Assembly (NCBI RefSeq): GCF_014204525.1 | Contig: NZ_JACHLP010000011.1 | Coordinates: 108,863-172,862, forward strand | DNA: 64,000 bases | Direction: 5' to 3' | Source of the DNA: Roseateles oligotrophus | GTDB taxonomy: Bacteria; Pseudomonadota; Gammaproteobacteria; Burkholderiales; Burkholderiaceae_C | Shown: positions 11,482-21,006 of the stretch, piece by piece | Position numbering within the stretch: the stretch's first letter is position 1 | How the letters are laid out: every line of letters begins with the position of its first letter | The notes under the pieces: model-generated | What the model saw: the letters and a program-made list of their open reading frames with translations, nothing else | Database searches by the model: none | What the model was told of the DNA's origin: nothing | Translations under genes and position numbers: made by a program

Positions 11482-11519
11482 AAAAAAACGCGGGCCGCAA
11501 TTTTTGGCATTGCGGCCCG
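11482..11519 (-). terminator. Intrinsic-terminator-like hairpin between hisA and hisF
   Basis: On the minus strand a perfect 10-bp GC-rich stem (CGGGCCGCAA paired with TTGCGGCCCG, 9-nt loop) is followed after CG by seven T residues (A-run at 11482-11488 on the plus strand). It lies 15-53 nt upstream of the hisF start, inside what is otherwise a run of his genes. It could separate hisCBHA from hisF-rsmD-coaD-fdx or reduce read-through. Confidence 0.75.
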
Positions 11520-11543
11520 GCATGGCGGTTCAGCCGATAGGTT

Positions 11544-12287
11544 TTAGCTCGCCACCCACTCGTCGGCCAGCTTCTGGCCCTCGGCCAGGTTCAGATCGCC
11601 GGTGTAGATGGCACGGCCGCAGATCACGCCTTCCACGCCCTCGTGCTCGACCTCGCAGAGTGCGCGGATATCGGCCAGATTGGACAGGCCGCCGGAGGCG
11701 ATGACGGGGATGCTGAGCGCCTGGGCCAGCTTGACCGTGGCCTCGATATTGACGCCGCTGAGCATGCCGTCGCGGCCGATATCGGTGTAGATCACGCCTT
11801 CGACGCCGTAGTCCTCGAACTTGCGCGCCAGGTCCACCACCTCGTGGCCGGTCAGCTTGCTCCAGCCATCGGTGGCGACCTTGCCGTCCTTGGCGTCCAG
11901 GCCCACGATGATGTGGCCGCCAAAGGCCGAGCAAGCATCCTTCAGAAAGCCCGGGCTCTTCACCGCGGCCGTGCCGATGATGATGTAGCTGAGGCCACCG
12001 TCGAGGTAACGCTCTATGGTGTCCAGGTCACGGATGCCGCCGCCCAGCTGCACGGGGATCTCGTCGCCCACCTCGCGGATGATGGCCTTGATGGCGGCCT
12101 CGTTGACGGGCTTGCCGGCAAACGCACCGTTCAGGTCCACCAGATGCAGGCGCCGCGCGCCGGCGTCCAGCCAGCGCCTGGCCATGGCGGCCGGGTCTTC
12201 GCCAAAGGTGGTGGAGTCATTCATATCGCCCTGCTTGAGGCGAACGCAGCGACCGTCTTTCAGGTCAATGGCAGGAATCAGCAGCAT
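11544..12287 (-). CDS. hisA: ProFAR isomerase HisA
   Basis: Isomerises ProFAR to PRFAR in histidine synthesis. The 247-residue barrel begins [20 protein letters not shown], with the first catalytic Asp in AIDLKDG. It has the phosphate-binding segments QLGGGIRD and ASGGLSN and the second catalytic Asp in [10 protein letters not shown]. Length is normal for the family. It lies 51 bp downstream of hisH and is followed by a terminator-like hairpin before hisF. Confidence 0.96.
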   Translation of the reverse strand: MLLIPAIDLKDGRCVRLKQGDMNDSTTFGEDPAAMARRWLDAGARRLHLVDLNGAFAGKPVNEAAIKAIIREVGDEIPVQLGGGIRDLDTIERYLDGGLSYIIIGTAAVKSPGFLKDACSAFGGHIIVGLDAKDGKVATDGWSKLTGHEVVDLARKFEDYGVEGVIYTDIGRDGMLSGVNIEATVKLAQALSIPVIASGGLSNLADIRALCEVEHEGVEGVICGRAIYTGDLNLAEGQKLADEWVAS

Positions 12288-12338
12288 GGCCGAGTGGTCG
12301 GTGGTGAGGGGGGGAAGGAGAGAAAGGGATGAGAAAAC

Positions 12339-12986
12339 TCAGGGTTGCCAATGCAGGAAGTTGCGGTACAGGGCAAGGCCCAGGGCAGCGCTTTTCTCGG
12401 GGTGGAATTGGGTGGCGAAAATATTATCCCGGGCCACCGCGCAGGTAAAGCGGGCGCCGTAATCGCACTCGCCGACACTGTGGCGCGCATCTAACGGCGC
12501 GGCGTAGAAGCTGTGGACGAAGTAAAACCAGGATTCATCGGGCACGCCGGCCCAGATGGGATGGGCGGCGGATTGCACGACCTGGTTCCAACCCATCTGC
12601 GGCACCTTGAAGCGGCTGCCATCGGGCTGCAGGCGGCCCTCCAGCTGGAAGCGCTTGACCACGCCCGGGATCAGGCCCAGGCCAGCGGTGTCCTGCTCCT
12701 CGCTATGGTCCAGCAGCATCTGCATGCCCACGCAAACCCCCATCAAGGGCTTGCGGGCGGCGGCATCCAGCACGGCCTCCTTGAGACCGGAGTCGGCCAG
12801 CTCGCGCATGCACTCAAGCATGGCGCCCTGGCCCGGCAGCACCACCCGTTCGGCGGCATAGACTTCCTCCGGCCTGGCGGTGATCAAAACCTCCAGGCCC
12901 GAACCCTGGGCCGCATGCAGCACGGCCTGCGAGACGGAGCGCAGATTGCCCATGCCGTAATCCACTACCGCGACGGTACGGCCCAT
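12339..12986 (-). CDS. hisH: Imidazole glycerol phosphate synthase glutaminase subunit HisH
   Basis: Class I glutamine amidotransferase that feeds ammonia to HisF. The 215-residue product starts [14 protein letters not shown] and has [12 protein letters not shown]. The nucleophilic Cys is in [15 protein letters not shown] and the catalytic His and Glu are in TQFHPEKS. The gene begins only 2 bp after the hisB stop, so hisB-hisH are tightly linked. Confidence 0.96.
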   Translation of the reverse strand: MGRTVAVVDYGMGNLRSVSQAVLHAAQGSGLEVLITARPEEVYAAERVVLPGQGAMLECMRELADSGLKEAVLDAAARKPLMGVCVGMQMLLDHSEEQDTAGLGLIPGVVKRFQLEGRLQPDGSRFKVPQMGWNQVVQSAAHPIWAGVPDESWFYFVHSFYAAPLDARHSVGECDYGARFTCAVARDNIFATQFHPEKSAALGLALYRNFLHWQP

Positions 12987-12988
12987 GA

Positions 12989-13585
12989 TCAGAGCGTCCC
13001 CTTGGTGGAAGGAATGACGCCGGCCGAGCGCGGGTCCAGGGTCAGGGCCATGCGCAGGGCGCGGCCAAAGGCCTTGAAGATGGTCTCACACTGATGATGG
13101 GCGTTATGGCCCTTCAGATTGTCCACATGCAGGCTGACACCGGCATGGTTGACAAAGCCCTGGAAGAACTCGAAAGCCAGCTGGGTGTCGAAAGCACCGA
13201 TGCTGCCGGCAGTGAACTTGACGTCCATGACCAGGCCGGGCCGGCCGGAGAAGTCCACCACCACGCGCGACAAGGCCTCGTCCAACGGCACATAGCTGTG
13301 GCCGTAGCGGGTCAGGCCTTTTTTATCGCCCACCGCCTGCGCCACCGCCAGGCCCAGGGTGATGCCCACGTCTTCCACCGTGTGGTGGCCGTCGATATGC
13401 AGATCCCCCTGGGCCTGGATGTCGAGGTCGATCAGGCCGTGGCGGGCGATCTGGTCCAGCATATGGTCGAAGAAGCCGATGCCGGTGTTCAGCCTGGCCT
13501 CGCCCGTGCCGTCCAGATTGAGGGCCACGCTGATCTGCGTTTCTTTGGTATTGCGGCTGACTTGGGCGGTGCGAGGGGTACTCAT
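12989..13585 (-). CDS. hisB: Imidazoleglycerol-phosphate dehydratase HisB
   Basis: Dehydrates imidazole glycerol phosphate to imidazole acetol phosphate. This is the monofunctional 198-residue form with the Mn-binding His-rich motifs [10 protein letters not shown] and [14 protein letters not shown] and the internally repeated fold ([27 protein letters not shown]). There is no fused phosphatase domain. Its start overlaps the hisC stop by 4 bp, showing coupling to hisC. Confidence 0.96.
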   Translation of the reverse strand: MSTPRTAQVSRNTKETQISVALNLDGTGEARLNTGIGFFDHMLDQIARHGLIDLDIQAQGDLHIDGHHTVEDVGITLGLAVAQAVGDKKGLTRYGHSYVPLDEALSRVVVDFSGRPGLVMDVKFTAGSIGAFDTQLAFEFFQGFVNHAGVSLHVDNLKGHNAHHQCETIFKAFGRALRMALTLDPRSAGVIPSTKGTL

Positions 13586-14667
13586 GCGAGGCTTTCTTTC
13601 AAGGCGGCCAGCAAGGCCTGGTTTTCGTCCACCGTGCCCACGGTGATGCGCAGGCAGTTGCGCAGCAGGGGGTGGGCGGCGGAGGAATTCTTCACCAGCA
13701 CGCCGCGCGCCTTCAGCGCCGCGAAGGTGGCCGGGGCGTCGGGCACGCGGGTCAAAATCATATTGCCCTGGCTGGGGAAAGGCTGCACGCCGGGCATGGC
13801 TTGCAAGGCTTTGAACAAGGTTTCGCGCTGCGCCCGCAACTCGGCCGCCTGGGCCGCGTAGACCTCGGCATGCTCCAGGGCGAAGAGGCCGGCCTCGGCA
13901 TTCAGCACGCTGATATTGAAGGGCGGGCGCAGCTTGTCGACTTCAGCCACCAGGGCTTGCTGGCCGATCAGATAGCCGATGCGCACCCCCGCCAGGCCGA
14001 ACTTGCTCATGGTGCGCATCAGCAGCAGCTGCGGGTAGCGCGCCAGCAAGGCCATGGAATCGCGCTCGGCAAAGGGCTGGTAGGCCTCGTCCATCACCAC
14101 CAGGCCGGGGGCGGCCTGGATGATTTGCTCGACCAGGGCCTCGTCCCACAGATTGCCCGTCGGGTTATTCGGGTAGGCCAGGTAGATCAGGGCCGGCTGA
14201 TGCAAATGGATGGCGGCCAGCAGGGCCGGGCCGTCCAGCTCGAAGTCCTCGCGCAGGGGCACGCCGACATACTTCAGCCCCTGGTAGCGGGCCGACATCT
14301 CGTACATCACAAAGCTGGGCTCGGGTGAGAGCACGCAGGCGCCGGGCTTGCTGACCGCCATGCTGAGCAGGGTAATCAGCTCGTCCGAGCCATTGCCCAG
14401 GGTGATGGCGCAGCCCGCGGGCATGCCGGCATATGCGGCCAGGGCGGCGGCCAGGCGCTGCGTGCCCTCGGCCGGATAACGGTTGATGGCCACGGCACCC
14501 AGGCGCTGACCCAGCTGGGCTTGCAGCTCGGGCGACAGACGAAAGGGGTTCTCCATCACATCCAGCTTGACCATGCCGGCGCTGGAGGCCACCGGATAGG
14601 CGTGGGCGGCGCGCACATCGTCGCGAATTTGCGCCAGGGCTTGGATCAGAGCTTGATTCGGGCTCAT
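13582..14667 (-). CDS. hisC: Histidinol-phosphate aminotransferase HisC
   Basis: PLP enzyme (fold type I) that converts imidazole acetol phosphate to histidinol phosphate. The 361-residue product has [14 protein letters not shown], the PNNPTGN loop, the aspartate in [12 protein letters not shown] and the PLP lysine in [14 protein letters not shown]. Its ATG overlaps the stop of the PIN-domain gene by 4 bp (ATGA), with GGAGG-like sequence inside the PIN 3' end. Its translation is thus probably coupled to a toxin-antitoxin module rather than to hisD, the usual upstream neighbour. Confidence 0.96.
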   Translation of the reverse strand: MSPNQALIQALAQIRDDVRAAHAYPVASSAGMVKLDVMENPFRLSPELQAQLGQRLGAVAINRYPAEGTQRLAAALAAYAGMPAGCAITLGNGSDELITLLSMAVSKPGACVLSPEPSFVMYEMSARYQGLKYVGVPLREDFELDGPALLAAIHLHQPALIYLAYPNNPTGNLWDEALVEQIIQAAPGLVVMDEAYQPFAERDSMALLARYPQLLLMRTMSKFGLAGVRIGYLIGQQALVAEVDKLRPPFNISVLNAEAGLFALEHAEVYAAQAAELRAQRETLFKALQAMPGVQPFPSQGNMILTRVPDAPATFAALKARGVLVKNSSAAHPLLRNCLRITVGTVDENQALLAALKESLA

Positions 14668-15119
14668 GGAAGGAGGCTCTCCACAGGGCGCAAAAGCGGG
14701 TTGATGATTTGCACGCTGTCCAGCTGCAGCTCATGGGGCAGCTCCAGGCTCAGCAGGCGCGCGCAGCCCTGGGCCTTGGCGGCGGCGACGATGAGGGCAT
14801 CGGCATAGGCCAGGCCGAAGCGGCTCTCGATGGACCAGGCGCTTTCCACCGTGGCGTGGTCGATGGCCCAGGGCTGCCAGCGCTGGTAACGCCGCACCTC
14901 GGCACGGGCGTCGCCATTGGGCATGGGCGGCGAGATGCCGGTGGTCACCTGGGCATAGAAATCATTCAGCACCTGGGTGGAGACCCGGCCCAGGCGGCGC
15001 AGCCAGAGCTGGCGCAGCCAGGCCATCACCTGCTCGCGAGCGGCCGCATCGACACCGTCCTCGCTGCAGATCAGCACCGAGGTGTCCACAAACACCGGCG
15101 ACAGGCTGGTGGCGCTCAC
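14664..15119 (-). CDS. PIN-domain ribonuclease toxin (VapC-like)
   Basis: A 151-residue PIN-domain protein, predicted Mg2+-dependent RNase toxin of a type II toxin-antitoxin pair. It starts at a GTG overlapping the antitoxin stop by 4 bp (GTGA); the sequence then reads SPVFVDTSVLICSEDG, with the first catalytic Asp in FVDTS. Further acids are in VLNDFYAQ and in AYADALIVAAAKAQGC. The usual final acidic motif (SEDLQ) appears as SLELP, so the site may be slightly altered. The 3' end overlaps hisC. VapC-type identity is by fold and context. Confidence 0.87.
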   Translation of the reverse strand: MSATSLSPVFVDTSVLICSEDGVDAAAREQVMAWLRQLWLRRLGRVSTQVLNDFYAQVTTGISPPMPNGDARAEVRRYQRWQPWAIDHATVESAWSIESRFGLAYADALIVAAAKAQGCARLLSLELPHELQLDSVQIINPLLRPVESLLP

Positions 15120-15337
15120 GGCTTGGTGCTCCGCTGTGGATAAGCCTGGCCATCCGAGACCCAGGAGCGCTCGCGATGCAGCCAGTCCTGCATGGCACGC
15201 TCGTAGGCGTCGTCGTGCCGCATCTTCTCGGCCAGCATCTCGCCCACCAGGCGCGAGACGCTGGTATTGCGCCGCGCAGCCTCCAGCCGGGCCCATTCGG
15301 CCACGCTGTCTTCCATGGAGATAGTCACATTCTTCAC
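15116..15337 (-). CDS. Ribbon-helix-helix (CopG-type) antitoxin
   Basis: A 73-residue protein from a GTG start whose N-terminus KNVTISMEDSVAEWARLEAA fits a ribbon-helix-helix DNA-binding fold, followed by a helical toxin-binding tail. A longer frame to 15412 would read through the tandem operator repeats and is not favoured. It overlaps the PIN gene by 4 bp, the classic antitoxin-toxin order. Autoregulation is expected at the two palindromes just upstream of its start. Confidence 0.87.
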   Translation of the reverse strand: MKNVTISMEDSVAEWARLEAARRNTSVSRLVGEMLAEKMRHDDAYERAMQDWLHRERSWVSDGQAYPQRSTKP

Positions 15338-15349
15338 GGCGCACAGGTT

Positions 15350-15380
15350 AACACGAAGTTCGTGCAACACGAAGTTCGTG
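15350..15380 (-). promoter_or_regulatory. Tandem palindromic operators of the toxin-antitoxin promoter
   Basis: The 15-mer AACACGAAGTTCGTG occurs twice (15350-15364 and 15366-15380) with 1 bp between, a 16-bp period. Each contains the inverted repeat CACGAA-G-TTCGTG. They begin 13 bp upstream of the antitoxin GTG. Spaced copies of a short palindrome next to an RHH antitoxin gene are the expected layout for cooperative autorepression; binding itself is inferred. Confidence 0.8.
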
Positions 15381-15448
15381 TCGCTCTGAATTCGCCAGGC
15401 CCAGACGAACACCCAAGTCTTGCAAGGGTTTCCCCAGTCGTCGGCAAA

Positions 15449-15466
15449 ATTCTACTAAAGTAGAAT
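15449..15466 (+). promoter_or_regulatory. Palindromic operator upstream of the XRE regulator
   Basis: ATTCTACTAAAGTAGAAT is an inverted repeat with 8-bp arms and a 2-bp centre, ending 6 bp before the ATG of the XRE-cupin gene. Its A+T content contrasts with the surroundings. Position suggests an autoregulatory site overlapping the promoter or the leader; the protein that binds it is inferred. Confidence 0.65.
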
Positions 15467-15472
15467 TTCCAC

Positions 15473-16033
15473 ATGGATATGGCAGAGCAAATCGCGCAGC
15501 GCCTCAAGGCCGAGCGCAAGCAAAGAGGCTGGTCCCTGGACGAGTTGGCGGAGCGCTCGCGGGTGAGCCGCGCCATGATCTCCAAGATCGAGCGCCAGGT
15601 CAGCACCCCCACCGCCGTGTTGCTGGCACGCCTGGCCAATGCCATGGGGATCAGCTTGTCGGCGCTGATGTTCGAAGCAGGGCCGACGCAGCAAACCGTC
15701 TCGCGGCTCGCCGAGCAGCGCGAATGGACGGACCCGGCGACGGGCTACACGCGCCGCCTGGTGTCCCCCGCCCTGCGCCAGGGCGACGCTGAAATTGTTG
15801 CCGTCAATCTGCCGCCCGGTGCCCGAATCAGCTTCCCCGCCTCCGGCGCTCTCTGCATCGATGGGCAGTTGCTGCTTCAGCAGGGGCAGTTGCAGCTGTC
15901 GGCCGGGGGCGAGCAGCTGCCGCTGAAGCCGGGCGACTGCGCACGCCTGGCCCTTCATCTGGCGCACGAGATCTATAACCCTGGCGCTGAAGTAGCACGC
16001 TACCTCGTCGTCATCCGGGTGAATTCAGCCTGA
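15473..16033 (+). CDS. XRE family transcriptional regulator with cupin domain
   Basis: The 186-residue protein has an N-terminal helix-turn-helix of the XRE/Cro class (about 5-62; LDELAERSRVSRAMISKIER) and a C-terminal cupin-like sensor (about 105-182). Such proteins usually repress small-molecule metabolism or transport genes and bind an effector in the cupin barrel. A palindrome lies immediately upstream of its start. A LivM-type permease follows 64 bp downstream on the same strand and is the likeliest target. The second ATG at 15479 is an alternative start. Confidence 0.88.
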   Translation: MDMAEQIAQRLKAERKQRGWSLDELAERSRVSRAMISKIERQVSTPTAVLLARLANAMGISLSALMFEAGPTQQTVSRLAEQREWTDPATGYTRRLVSPALRQGDAEIVAVNLPPGARISFPASGALCIDGQLLLQQGQLQLSAGGEQLPLKPGDCARLALHLAHEIYNPGAEVARYLVVIRVNSA

Positions 16034-16097
16034 GGCGAGGCGAGCAAGGCGGGCCAGGCCGCGAAGCTCGTTTTTCAGCTCGGAAAGAGAGGGCTTG

Positions 16098-17168
16098 ATG
16101 GACTTGAAATCTCCTCGGACATGGCAAGGCCGCTTGAGCCTCGTCGCCTTGCTTGCGCTGCCGTTCGCGCTGCAAGGGCTGGGAACGCACTGGGTTCGCA
16201 CGGCCGATATGGTGCTGCTCTACACCGTCCTGGCCTTGGGCATGAACATCATCGTGGGTTGCGCCGGCCTCTTGGACCTGGGTTATGTGGCCTTCTATGC
16301 CGTCGGTGCCTACTCGACCGCCCTGCTGAGCTCCCCCCATCTTGCGGAGAATTTCGCCTGGGTCCTCGCCACCTTCCCGGCGGGCTTGCACGCCTCGTGG
16401 TGGATCACCTTACCCCTGGCCGCCGCCCTGGCCGCTTTCTTCGGCATGCTGCTGGGTTCACCCACGCTCAAGCTGCGGGGCGACTATCTGGCCATGGTGA
16501 CGCTGGGCTTCGGCGAGATCGTGCGGCTGCTGATCAACAATCTTGGGCATCCGATCAACCTCAGCAATGGCGCGCAAGGCATCGGGCCCATCGACCCCTT
16601 CAGCATTTTCGGCCTGAGCCTGGGCCAGCGATTGGCCTTTGGCGCCGTCGAGCTGGAGCCCGTCTCCCTGTACTACTACCTGCTGCTAGCGCTGCTGCTG
16701 CTGACCCTGCTGATATGCCATCGCCTGCAGGGCTCGCGCCTTGGCCGAGCCTGGATGGCCATACGCGATGACGAGATGGCCGCCTCGGCCATGGGCATCG
16801 ATATCGGCAGGATGAAGCTGCTCGCCTTCGGCATTGGCGCCAGCTTTGCAGGCATGGCGGGGTCGATGTTTGCGGCCATACAAGGCCATATCTCACCCGA
16901 GGCCTTCAGCCTGCAGGAGTCCGTGATCATCGTGGCCATGGTGGTGTTTGGCGGTATCGGCCATATCCGCGGCGTGATCCTGGGGGCCGCGCTGCTGAGC
17001 GCCTTGCCGGAGCTGCTTCGCTATGTGGTCGGCCCCTTGCAGACGCTGACGGACGGGCGGCTTGACGCAGGCATCATGCGCCCCCTATTGATCTCGCTGG
17101 CCATGATCCTCACCATGTTGTGGCGCCCGCACGGCCTCTGGCCTGCCGCGGACCGGGGCCGGCACTGA
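16098..17168 (+). CDS. Branched-chain amino acid ABC transporter permease, LivM family (orphan)
   Basis: A polytopic 356-residue inner-membrane permease with the LivM core (YTVLALGMNIIVGCAGLLDL, SPTLKLRGDYLAMVTLGFGE, ARRR-free GSRLGRAWMAIRDDEMAA, VVFGGIGHIRGVILGAALL). It would pair with LivH and the ATPases LivG/LivF to import branched-chain amino acids or similar ligands. None of these partners is adjacent; an XRE regulator precedes it and a PEP-CTERM gene follows. The ATG at 16098 has AGAGAGG about 5 nt upstream and is preferred over TTG 16095. Partners must be encoded elsewhere, or the gene is a relic. Confidence 0.88.
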   Translation: MDLKSPRTWQGRLSLVALLALPFALQGLGTHWVRTADMVLLYTVLALGMNIIVGCAGLLDLGYVAFYAVGAYSTALLSSPHLAENFAWVLATFPAGLHASWWITLPLAAALAAFFGMLLGSPTLKLRGDYLAMVTLGFGEIVRLLINNLGHPINLSNGAQGIGPIDPFSIFGLSLGQRLAFGAVELEPVSLYYYLLLALLLLTLLICHRLQGSRLGRAWMAIRDDEMAASAMGIDIGRMKLLAFGIGASFAGMAGSMFAAIQGHISPEAFSLQESVIIVAMVVFGGIGHIRGVILGAALLSALPELLRYVVGPLQTLTDGRLDAGIMRPLLISLAMILTMLWRPHGLWPAADRGRH

Positions 17169-17266
17169 GCGCCACCCCCCACAACTAGGGGCTGGGCTTT
17201 GGGCTCTTTATGGCTAGATTTATGGATCTTTTTTGGATCCTTTCCAGCCACAGCGGAGCAAGCCCC

Positions 17267-18170
<904 letters not shown>

Positions 18171-18181
<11 letters not shown>

Positions 18182-19481
18182 GGCGCAGCTCCGCCGCCCG
18201 GGCATGCGCCTGCAAGCCCTCGCCATAGGCCAACTCCGCCGCAATGGGCCCCAGCTTCTGGGCGCCCGCCTCGCTGACCTCGATCAGGCTGCTGCGCTTC
18301 TGGAAGTCGTAGACGCCCAAGGGCGAAGAAAAGCGCGCCGTGCCCGAGGTCGGCAGCACATGGTTGGGGCCGGCGCAGTAGTCGCCCAGGCTCTCGCTGG
18401 TGAAGGCACCCAGAAAGATGGCGCCGGCATGGCGCAAGAGCGGCGCCCAGCGCTGCGGATCAAAGCTGGAGACCTCCAGATGCTCGGGCGCGATGCGGTT
18501 GCTGATCTCACAGGCTTCGTCCATCGAACGGGTCTGGATCAGCGCGCCACGCCCCTCCAGCGAGGCGCGTATCACCGCCGCACGCGGCATGCTGGGCAGC
18601 AGGCGTTCGATCGCCTCGGCCACCTGAGCGATATAGCCCGCGTCGGGGCAGAGCAGAATGCTTTGCGCCAGCTCGTCGTGCTCCGCCTGGCTGAACAAAT
18701 CCATGGCCACCCAGTCCGGCGGCGTCGTGCCGTCGGCCAGCACCAGGATCTCGCTGGGGCCGGCAATCATGTCGATGCCGACCTGGCCGAACACATGCTT
18801 TTTGGCGCTGGCCACATAGGCATTGCCGGGGCCGGTGATCTTGTCCACGCGCGGGATGGTGGCGGTGCCGTAAGCAAGCGCAGCCACGGCTTGCGCGCCA
18901 CCCACGGTGAAGGCGCGGCCGACGCCGGCCACATAGGCCGCAGCCAGCACCAGCGGATTCTTCTCGCCGCGCGGCGTGGGCACGACCATGATGATCTCGG
19001 GCACGCCGGCCACCTGGGCAGGGATGGCATTCATCAACACGCTGCTGGGGTAGGCGGCCTTGCCGCCGGGCACGTAAATGCCCACCCGGTCCAGCGGCGT
19101 GACCTTCTGGCCCAAGAGTGTGCCGTCCGCGTCGCGGTAGCTCCAGCTCAGGCCGGAATGCTGCTTCTGGCGTTCGTGATAGAGCCGCACCCGCTCGGCG
19201 GCGGCCTGCAGCGCGCTGCGCTGGGCCGGGCTGATGGCCTCAAAAGCGGCCTTGAGCTCCTCGCGGCTCAGCTCCAGGGCCGCCACGCTGTCCACAGCCA
19301 GATGATCGAAGCGGGCCGTGTAGGCCAGCAGCGCCGCGTCGCCGCGTGCCTTCACATCGGCCAGGATCTCGGCCACCCGCGTCTCTATGCCTGCGTCCGT
19401 CTCGGCCGACCAATGCAGCACGCGCTGGAACTCGGATTCGAAGTCGGCGGAGGCGGTGCTGAGTTGGCGCAGATTCAACAT
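18171..19481 (-). CDS. hisD: Histidinol dehydrogenase HisD
   Basis: Zn2+-dependent enzyme that oxidises histidinol to histidine in two NAD-linked steps. The 436-residue product has the family signatures [50 protein letters not shown] and [10 protein letters not shown], with the Zn-binding and catalytic His/Glu residues in place. It lies 27 bp downstream of hisG. Downstream of it the his set is interrupted by plus-strand genes, and hisC resumes about 3.5 kb further on. Confidence 0.96.
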
Positions 19482-19508
19482 GGTGAAGAATAAAGAGAGC
19501 TGGAAGTG

Positions 19509-20150
19509 TTACTTGGGAACGGCCGAGGCAAAGGCCTCGATCATGCGGCGCAAGGGCTCGCGCTTGAGCTTGAGCGCGGCCTGGTTGACGAGCAGGCGGG
19601 AGGAGATTTCCATGATCTTCTCCACCTCGACCAGATGGTTGGCCTTCAAGGTATTGCCGGTGGAAACCAGGTCCACGATGGCATCGGCCAGGCCGGTCAG
19701 CGGGGCCAGCTCCATCGAGCCGTAGAGCTTGATCAGGTCCACATGCACGCCCTTGTCGGCAAAGTGCTGGCGGGCGATCTCGGTGTACTTGGTGGCCACG
19801 CGGATGCGCGAGCCCTGCTTGACGGCATCGGCATAGTCGAAGTCGTCACGCACCGCCACGCTCATGCGGCAGCGCGCGATATTCAGGTCCAGGGGCTGGT
19901 ACATGCCGTCCACGCCATGCTCGATCAGCACATCGCGGCCCACCACGCCCAGATCGGCACCGCCGTACTGCACATAGGTGGGCACGTCGCTGGCGCGCAC
20001 CAGCACCACGCGGACCTCGGGGCTATTGGTCGCGAGGATCAGCTTGCGCGAGGTTTCGGGGTCTTCCAGCACCGTGATGCCTGCTGCCTTCAGCAGGGGC
20101 AAGGTTTCTTCGAAGATGCGGCCTTTGGACAGGGCGAGCGTGATCATCAT
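19509..20150 (-). CDS. hisG: ATP phosphoribosyltransferase catalytic subunit HisG (short form)
   Basis: First enzyme of histidine synthesis, joining ATP and PRPP. The start is [20 protein letters not shown] (ATG 20150; 20147 equally possible), giving about 213 residues. This is the short form, which lacks the C-terminal regulatory domain and works with HisZ; no hisZ is in the window. Recognisable segments are [17 protein letters not shown] and the PRPP loop [12 protein letters not shown]. An intrinsic terminator lies between ibaG and hisG. Confidence 0.95.
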   Translation of the reverse strand: MMITLALSKGRIFEETLPLLKAAGITVLEDPETSRKLILATNSPEVRVVLVRASDVPTYVQYGGADLGVVGRDVLIEHGVDGMYQPLDLNIARCRMSVAVRDDFDYADAVKQGSRIRVATKYTEIARQHFADKGVHVDLIKLYGSMELAPLTGLADAIVDLVSTGNTLKANHLVEVEKIMEISSRLLVNQAALKLKREPLRRMIEAFASAVPK

Positions 20151-20181
20151 GGGGCGGGCGTGGGAGGCGGGGGGAGGAAAC

Positions 20182-20205
20182 AAAAAAGGTCGCTGTGCAG
20201 CGACC
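20182..20205 (-). terminator. Intrinsic terminator between ibaG and hisG
   Basis: On the minus strand a 7-bp stem (GGTCGCT paired with AGCGACC, 4-nt loop) is followed directly by six T residues. It lies 14 bp past the ibaG stop, and hisG begins about 30 bp after it, so most ibaG transcripts should end here and hisG probably has its own promoter or relies on read-through. Confidence 0.8.
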
Positions 20206-20219
20206 CTTTGCCAAAAGGT

Positions 20220-20495
20220 TTAGCGTGAAGCGGCGACGGCTTGGCCCTCGGGGCTGGCGGCCCACTCGGCGGGCGTGAGCGTCTTGCCCATGGACAGGGC
20301 GTGGATCTCTTCCCGCATCCGATCCCCCAGGACCGCGTACACGCGCTGGTGGCGGCGCACACGGCTCAGGCCTTCGAATTCGGAGGACACGATGGTGGCA
20401 AAGAAATGCCTGCCATCGCCCTCGACAAGCAGGTATTCGCAGGTCATGCCTGCGGCGATGTATTGCTCAACTTGAGCGGGTGTAGGGTCGGCCAT
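20220..20495 (-). CDS. ibaG: BolA family protein, IbaG-like
   Basis: A 91-residue BolA-fold protein (MADPTPAQVEQYIAAGMTCE, VEGDGRHFFATIVSSEFEGLSRVRRHQRVYAVLGDRM), with the BolA helix-turn-helix-like motif and the histidine pattern thought to bind Fe-S clusters with monothiol glutaredoxins. In related genomes this gene is followed by murA and then hisG; here hisG follows directly. The start at 20495 is the family start; an upstream in-frame codon lacks conservation. Confidence 0.92.
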   Translation of the reverse strand: MADPTPAQVEQYIAAGMTCEYLLVEGDGRHFFATIVSSEFEGLSRVRRHQRVYAVLGDRMREEIHALSMGKTLTPAEWAASPEGQAVAASR

Positions 20496-20557
20496 AGCCT
20501 GGAATTGTAGGACGGGACCCAAGGGCGACGCCGTCCACCTCGTTTAGACTCCCGGCC

Positions 20558-20917
20558 ATGTTGCAGCGTTGCCTCGTCTTTTTGCTCACCCTGTGCCTGT
20601 GCTGGCAAGCGCTGGCGCATGCGGGCGTGGGCGTGCTGACGGCCAAGGCGCAGCGGCAGCAACAGCACGAGTTGCTCCATTTCGAGGGCCTTGCGCATCA
20701 CCACGACGAGCAGGACGGCGATTTCCACCAGGACGAATCGCCCGCCTCAAACAAACACAGCACGGCGGACGCGGGCGTGTTTGCGCCCGCCCTGCTGACC
20801 GAGGCGGCGCGCCCATCGCTGCTGACTTGCTCGGAGCCGCCCTGCGAATTCCGCGCCAGCAAAACGCCCCAGCCCTGCCTGAGCGGCCCCGAGCGACCTC
20901 CCAAAACACGCGTCTGA
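20558..20917 (+). CDS. Small His-rich periplasmic protein, CzcI-like
   Basis: The 119-residue protein has a signal peptide (MLQRCLVFLLTLCLCWQALAHA) and a histidine/aspartate-rich stretch (LAHHHDEQDGDFHQDES) likely to bind metal ions. The C-terminus has two cysteines (LLTCSEPPCEF) and the Pro-rich ending SGPERPP. Small proteins of this form precede czc/cus-type RND genes in Cupriavidus and relatives (CzcI). Its position as first gene of the RND cluster supports the call. It is divergent from ibaG across about 60 bp. Confidence 0.7.
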   Translation: MLQRCLVFLLTLCLCWQALAHAGVGVLTAKAQRQQQHELLHFEGLAHHHDEQDGDFHQDESPASNKHSTADAGVFAPALLTEAARPSLLTCSEPPCEFRASKTPQPCLSGPERPPKTRV

Positions 20918-21006
20918 CACCGCCGTCGCGCGCGGGGCCTGCCCCTGCGCGCTGGATCTGCACGGCAGCAAGCCGCCAAAAACAGGCTTGCCGCCCCACT
21001 GTCAGG

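Noticed and set aside
16098..17168. Pairing the orphan LivM with the LivJ-type receptor at 45687 as one transporter
   Set aside because: They are nearly 30 kb apart with unrelated genes between; no sequence feature links them, so it is kept only as a possibility.
20569..21006. An N-terminal extension of the outer-membrane efflux protein by 146 codons
   Set aside because: The extension is Arg/Pro/Ala-rich frame shadow of the CzcI-like gene, and a proper signal peptide begins at 21007.
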